DNA of 36,224 bases. It comes from Glomus cerebriforme (taxonomy: Eukaryota; Glomeromycota; Glomeromycetes; Glomerales; Glomeraceae). Both the position numbers and the translations under genes were made by a program. The stretch spans positions 8,610-44,833 of the forward strand of contig QKYT01000143.1 in assembly GCA_003550305.1 (NCBI GenBank), in the 5' to 3' direction. Positions 33,280 through 36,224 of the stretch are shown one piece after another. A model generated the notes under the pieces. It ran no database searches. It was not told the DNA's origin and saw only the letters and a program-made list of their open reading frames with translations. How positions within the stretch are numbered: position 1 is the stretch's first letter; each line of letters begins with the position of its first letter.

Positions 33280-33800
33280 TTATGCACAAAATCTTAAACT
33301 AATATATCCTGCTGATGTTCTATTTTTTTTTGCATTTTCCCTACTTTTCTTATATTTCCACTCAACTGTTAATTTAGGTAAATTAAATCTTTTTAACCTA
33401 TTTTTTGGAATCTGATTACCATCTTGATTAAAGAGACTCTCTTGATTAGCGTCTGATTCAGCTCGTGCATTAAATAATATAACAAAAGTTTGTTGATTAT
33501 TATCAAAAAATTTATGCCCCAATTTGGATTATCAAATAAATTAGCTATTTGTGTATATGTATTAGGACCTTGAAAATAATATTTATAACTACCATTCCGA
33601 ACACTATAATAATAAATATAACCTTCAAAGACTCCAAAAAATAAGCTTTCCAGACAAGGTAGTAAAAAAATAGTTTGTTTACCTGACTGAAAAAAATGTC
33701 CTTTTAGTTTACCTTGAATAATATGAACAAGCTGTACCTTGAACTCTTTTATTGCCTCCAGAGGTAATTTGTACAATCTTCACGCCTCGTATTGTATTTT
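33280..33800 (-). pseudogene. unrecognised protein fragment convergent on the preceding gene
   Basis: A minus-strand relic of about 170 codons. From about 33800 it reads YEA, then TGA (probably Trp), then RLYKLPLEAIKEFKVQLVH. GKLKGHFFQSGKQ and ESLFFGVFEGYIYYYSVRNG follow, with PNTYTQIANLFDNPNW next. One base appears to be missing in the G-run at about 33517-33520, after which the frame continues GHKFFDNNQQTFVILFNARA and ends ...YISLRFCA with a stop at 33280-33282. The tail is Lys/Arg-rich. I do not recognise a domain; the FNARAESD and aromatic-rich pattern suggest a folded globular protein. It lies tail to tail with the 30965-33159 pseudogene, 120 bp apart, so the two might belong to one element. 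Confidence 0.6.
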
Positions 33801-34284
33801 TGTACAATAGTGTTATGACGCGTTATAATAAAACTTTTAATAATTTCAATATTCTTACTTGTCAAAAACACTTGGTCAAAGGTTGAAATGATTGGTTAGA
33901 CGTTAGAATACGTTAGAATAATTAGTTAAATCAAAAAATTTTTTTTTTTTCGTATATTCTAGGTAGCTATACATCAGCTGCGCAAATCACAGGTGCATAA
34001 ATCATCTGATCAGTGACCTTAAAAAAGGCCCAATTATTACAATACGCTCATATATGTAAAATATTTCAGTTATACATTTACTTTTCAGTTATATAATGTA
34101 ATTTATGCTTTATTAATTTTATTAATTACAGTCAAATATATTTACAAATTAAATACAAAAAAAACTAAGTTCCTATTCTTTACATGTTGTTAATGGTTTG
34201 GACATAGTTCCAGTTGGTTCGATTCTAACAAACAACTAAGATATTTTCATTGAAATTCTACAAACTCACACCCAGAAGAACCTA
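33801..34284. other. AT-rich spacer
   Basis: No gene seen. The only local structure is ttagacgttagaatacgttagaata, where gttagaata is repeated (about 33898-33920). Confidence 0.4.
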
Positions 34285-35275
34285 TAAAAAGAAAAGGAAA
34301 GAAACGTTAGTAAAACATTTCATTAAAAAAATAAAGTAGATAACCCTAACAAACCTTCAATTTTGAAGTCCAAGAAGTCGAATCTGAAGCTGAATCCTAC
34401 AAAAAAGAAAAAAACGTTATGTTAGTAACATTTCTTTAATAAAAAAAAAATCTATCTATCTTTCCAATACAAACCTTCGAAGTCCAGGTTGAATCCTGAA
34501 GCTAAAGTTCTACAAAAAAGAAAGAAACGTTACATTAGTAATATTTCTCTAACAAAAAAAATTATAACTCCCCAATACAAACCTTCAAAGTCCAGGTCGA
34601 ATCTGAAGCCGAAGTCCTACAAAAAAGAAAGAAATATTACGTTAATAACATTTCTCTAACAAAAAAAAATCTATTTATCTTTCCCAATACAAACCTTCAA
34701 AGTCCAGGTCAAATCCCGAAGCTGAAGTCCTAATCTTCGAAGTCCAAGTTAAATCTAAACCTACAAGAAAAAAAGAACGTTACATTAATTACGTTTCTTT
34801 TAATACCCTCCCCCTTCACTACGAACCTATTTTGAAGTCCAAGTCGAATCTGAACCTACAAGAAAAAAAAAGAATGTTANATTAGTAACGTTTCTTTTAA
34901 TACTCCTTCCCCTTGACTATGAACCTATTTCGAAGTTCTAATCGAATCTGAACCTACAAGAAAAAAAGAATGTTACATTAGTAACATTTCTTTTAGTACT
35001 CTCTCCCTTCACTATGAACCTATTTTGAAGTCCAAGTCGAATCTAAACCTACAAAAAAAAAAGAATGTTACATTAGTAACATTTCTTTTAATACCCCTCT
35101 CCCTTCACTACGAACCTATTTTGAAGTCCTAGTCGAATCTGAACCTACAAGAAAAAAAGAACGTTACATTAGTAACGTTTTTTTAATATTCTCCCCTTCA
35201 CTACAAACTTATTTTGAAGTCCCATACCCAAAGACCTGAACCTACAAAAGAAAAAATGTTAGCTAACATTCATTA
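34285..35275. repeat. tandem hairpin array A, about 95-114-bp units
   Basis: About ten units. The hairpin landmark occurs at 34304, 34413, 34527, 34634, 34777, 34873, 34969, 35064, 35161 and 35256, so the period is about 107-114 bp at first, one interval of 143, then 95-97 bp. A unit consists of (g)aagtcc-a-gtcgaatctgaacctacaag, an A-run, a hairpin such as aacgttac-atta-gtaacgtt, ttttaata, a C/T-rich patch (ccctcccccttcact) and acgaacctat. Stems are perfect in 34969, 35064, 35161 and 35256. No coding potential. Confidence 0.88.
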
Positions 35276-35945
35276 AATTAAAAAAAAAACAAAAAAAAAA
35301 CAGAATTTCAAAGAATTACCTTTGAAAAGGAGTTATTCAGCTTCCTAAACCTAAAGAAATAAAAAGAACATTAGTAAACGTTTATAAATAAAAAAAACAA
35401 TAAAAATAAAAAAAATCCATTTTGAAGTTAATACCTTCGAAATGAGAGTCCAGAGCCATATTTCAGTTTCCTGGAACTTAAAGAAAAATAAAAAGAACGT
35501 TAGTAAACGTTCATAAATAAAAAAAATAATAAAAATAAAAAAAAATCTATTTCAAAGATAATACCTTCGAAATGGGAGTCCAAAGCCATACTTTGGTTTC
35601 CTGGAACCTAAAGAAATAAAAAGAACATTAGTAAATGTTTATAAATAAAAACAAAAAAAAAATTTTGAAGTCTCACCTTCGAAATGGGAGTCTGAAGCCG
35701 TATTTTGGTTTTCTGAAACCTAAAGAAATAAAAAGAATGTTAGTTAACGTTCATAAATAAAAAATAATAATTCATTTTGAAGTCTTACCTTCAAAATGGG
35801 AGTTCAGAGCCGTACTTCAGTTTTCTGGAACCTAAAAAATAAAAAGAACGTTAGTAAACATTCATAATAAAAAAAATAATAATTCATTTCGAAGTTAATG
35901 TTAGTAAACGTTCATTTAATAAAAATATATATATATATATATACT
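35276..35945. repeat. tandem hairpin array B, about 111-129-bp units
   Basis: Related to array A but with a different unit: a-a-c-g/a-ttagtaaacgtt hairpin landmark at 35368, 35497, 35624, 35737, 35848 and a partial unit at 35898. An A-rich spacer follows, then taccttcgaaatgggagtcc, then gccatactt, then tttcctggaacctaaagaaataaaaag. Spacings are 129, 127, 113, 111 and 50 bp. A short (ta)n run sits at about 35927-35941. No coding potential. Confidence 0.85.
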
Positions 35946-36224
35946 TATTTACCTTTGAAAGTAAAGTCTGGAGATAATGAGAGGAATTCGGAGTCTTGCA
36001 AAAAAAAAAAAAACAAAAAAAAAAGGAAAAAAATCTGCATGCCGCAGATTAAACATGAAGTTTGAAAACTTAACCAATTTTATCCAAGATTTCAAAACCT
36101 AAATTTAAAACAGTTAAATAATAGTTTAACTGAAGTTTATCAGAATAAAAAAAATTAAAGATTTTTGCGCAAAGTTTTTAACAAATTTGCAATATTGGAG
36201 ATTATTGCAGATTTTTTCTAAAAA
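35946..36224. other. AT-rich end of window
   Basis: No gene. Contains an A-run near 36001-36013 and a small inverted pair (aatctgc...gcagatt, about 36031-36052). Words such as atctgca resemble those in the spacer at 30700-30780. Confidence 0.4.

Overview
This is an extremely AT-rich eukaryotic window with short GT-AG introns (about 65-170 nt), one island of intact housekeeping genes and a large load of decayed transposons. The helitron/PIF1 relics, Tad/I-like LINEs, Tc1-like transposase and several degraded multicopy proteins look to me like an arbuscular mycorrhizal fungus (Glomeromycotina, Rhizophagus-like). That assignment rests on remembered family resemblance, not a database search. Scattered Ns (mostly 3644-4087 and 29404-29491) indicate draft sequence.

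Layout. 1-1145: AT-rich with a degenerate ~38-bp repeat. 1146-5808 (minus): a decayed Helitron Rep/helicase gene whose HUH-like, Y2 and Walker A motifs can still be read. 7037-10140 (minus): the 3' half of a decayed LINE. 11072-18474 (minus): a second, apparently complete LINE with ORF1, an endonuclease-RT-RNase H ORF2, a poly(A) end and a 17-bp target-site duplication. 19640-20898 (plus): an intact five-exon gene of unknown function. 21241-24355 (minus): translation elongation factor 2, seven exons, 843 aa, whose first coding exon is only the ATG. 24756-27131 (minus): arginyl-tRNA synthetase, seven exons, 650 aa, with a presequence-like N-terminus and a second in-frame ATG. 27537-27950 (minus): PIF1-like helicase fragment. 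28145-28560: tandem hairpin array, followed by a Tc1-like transposase relic (28614-29195). 29404-29600: perfect 31-bp tandem repeats, interrupted by a 1.07-kb TIR element (29601-30674). 30965-33159 (plus) and 33280-33800 (minus): two convergent pseudogenes, the first with a possible D-D-CxxC-E transposase-like motif series. 34285-35945: a long array of 95-130-bp units, each carrying a small hairpin.

The three intact host genes lie together between 19.6 and 27.1 kb. EF2 and ArgRS both serve translation and are transcribed in the same direction; the unknown gene converges on EF2. The transposon relics share a decay style dominated by C-to-T/G-to-A type changes (W to TGA, Q to TAA/TAG, R to TGA). 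The most unusual signals are the three separate tandem arrays in which each unit carries a hairpin, some with compensating base changes, and the unrecognised D-D-CxxC-E family.
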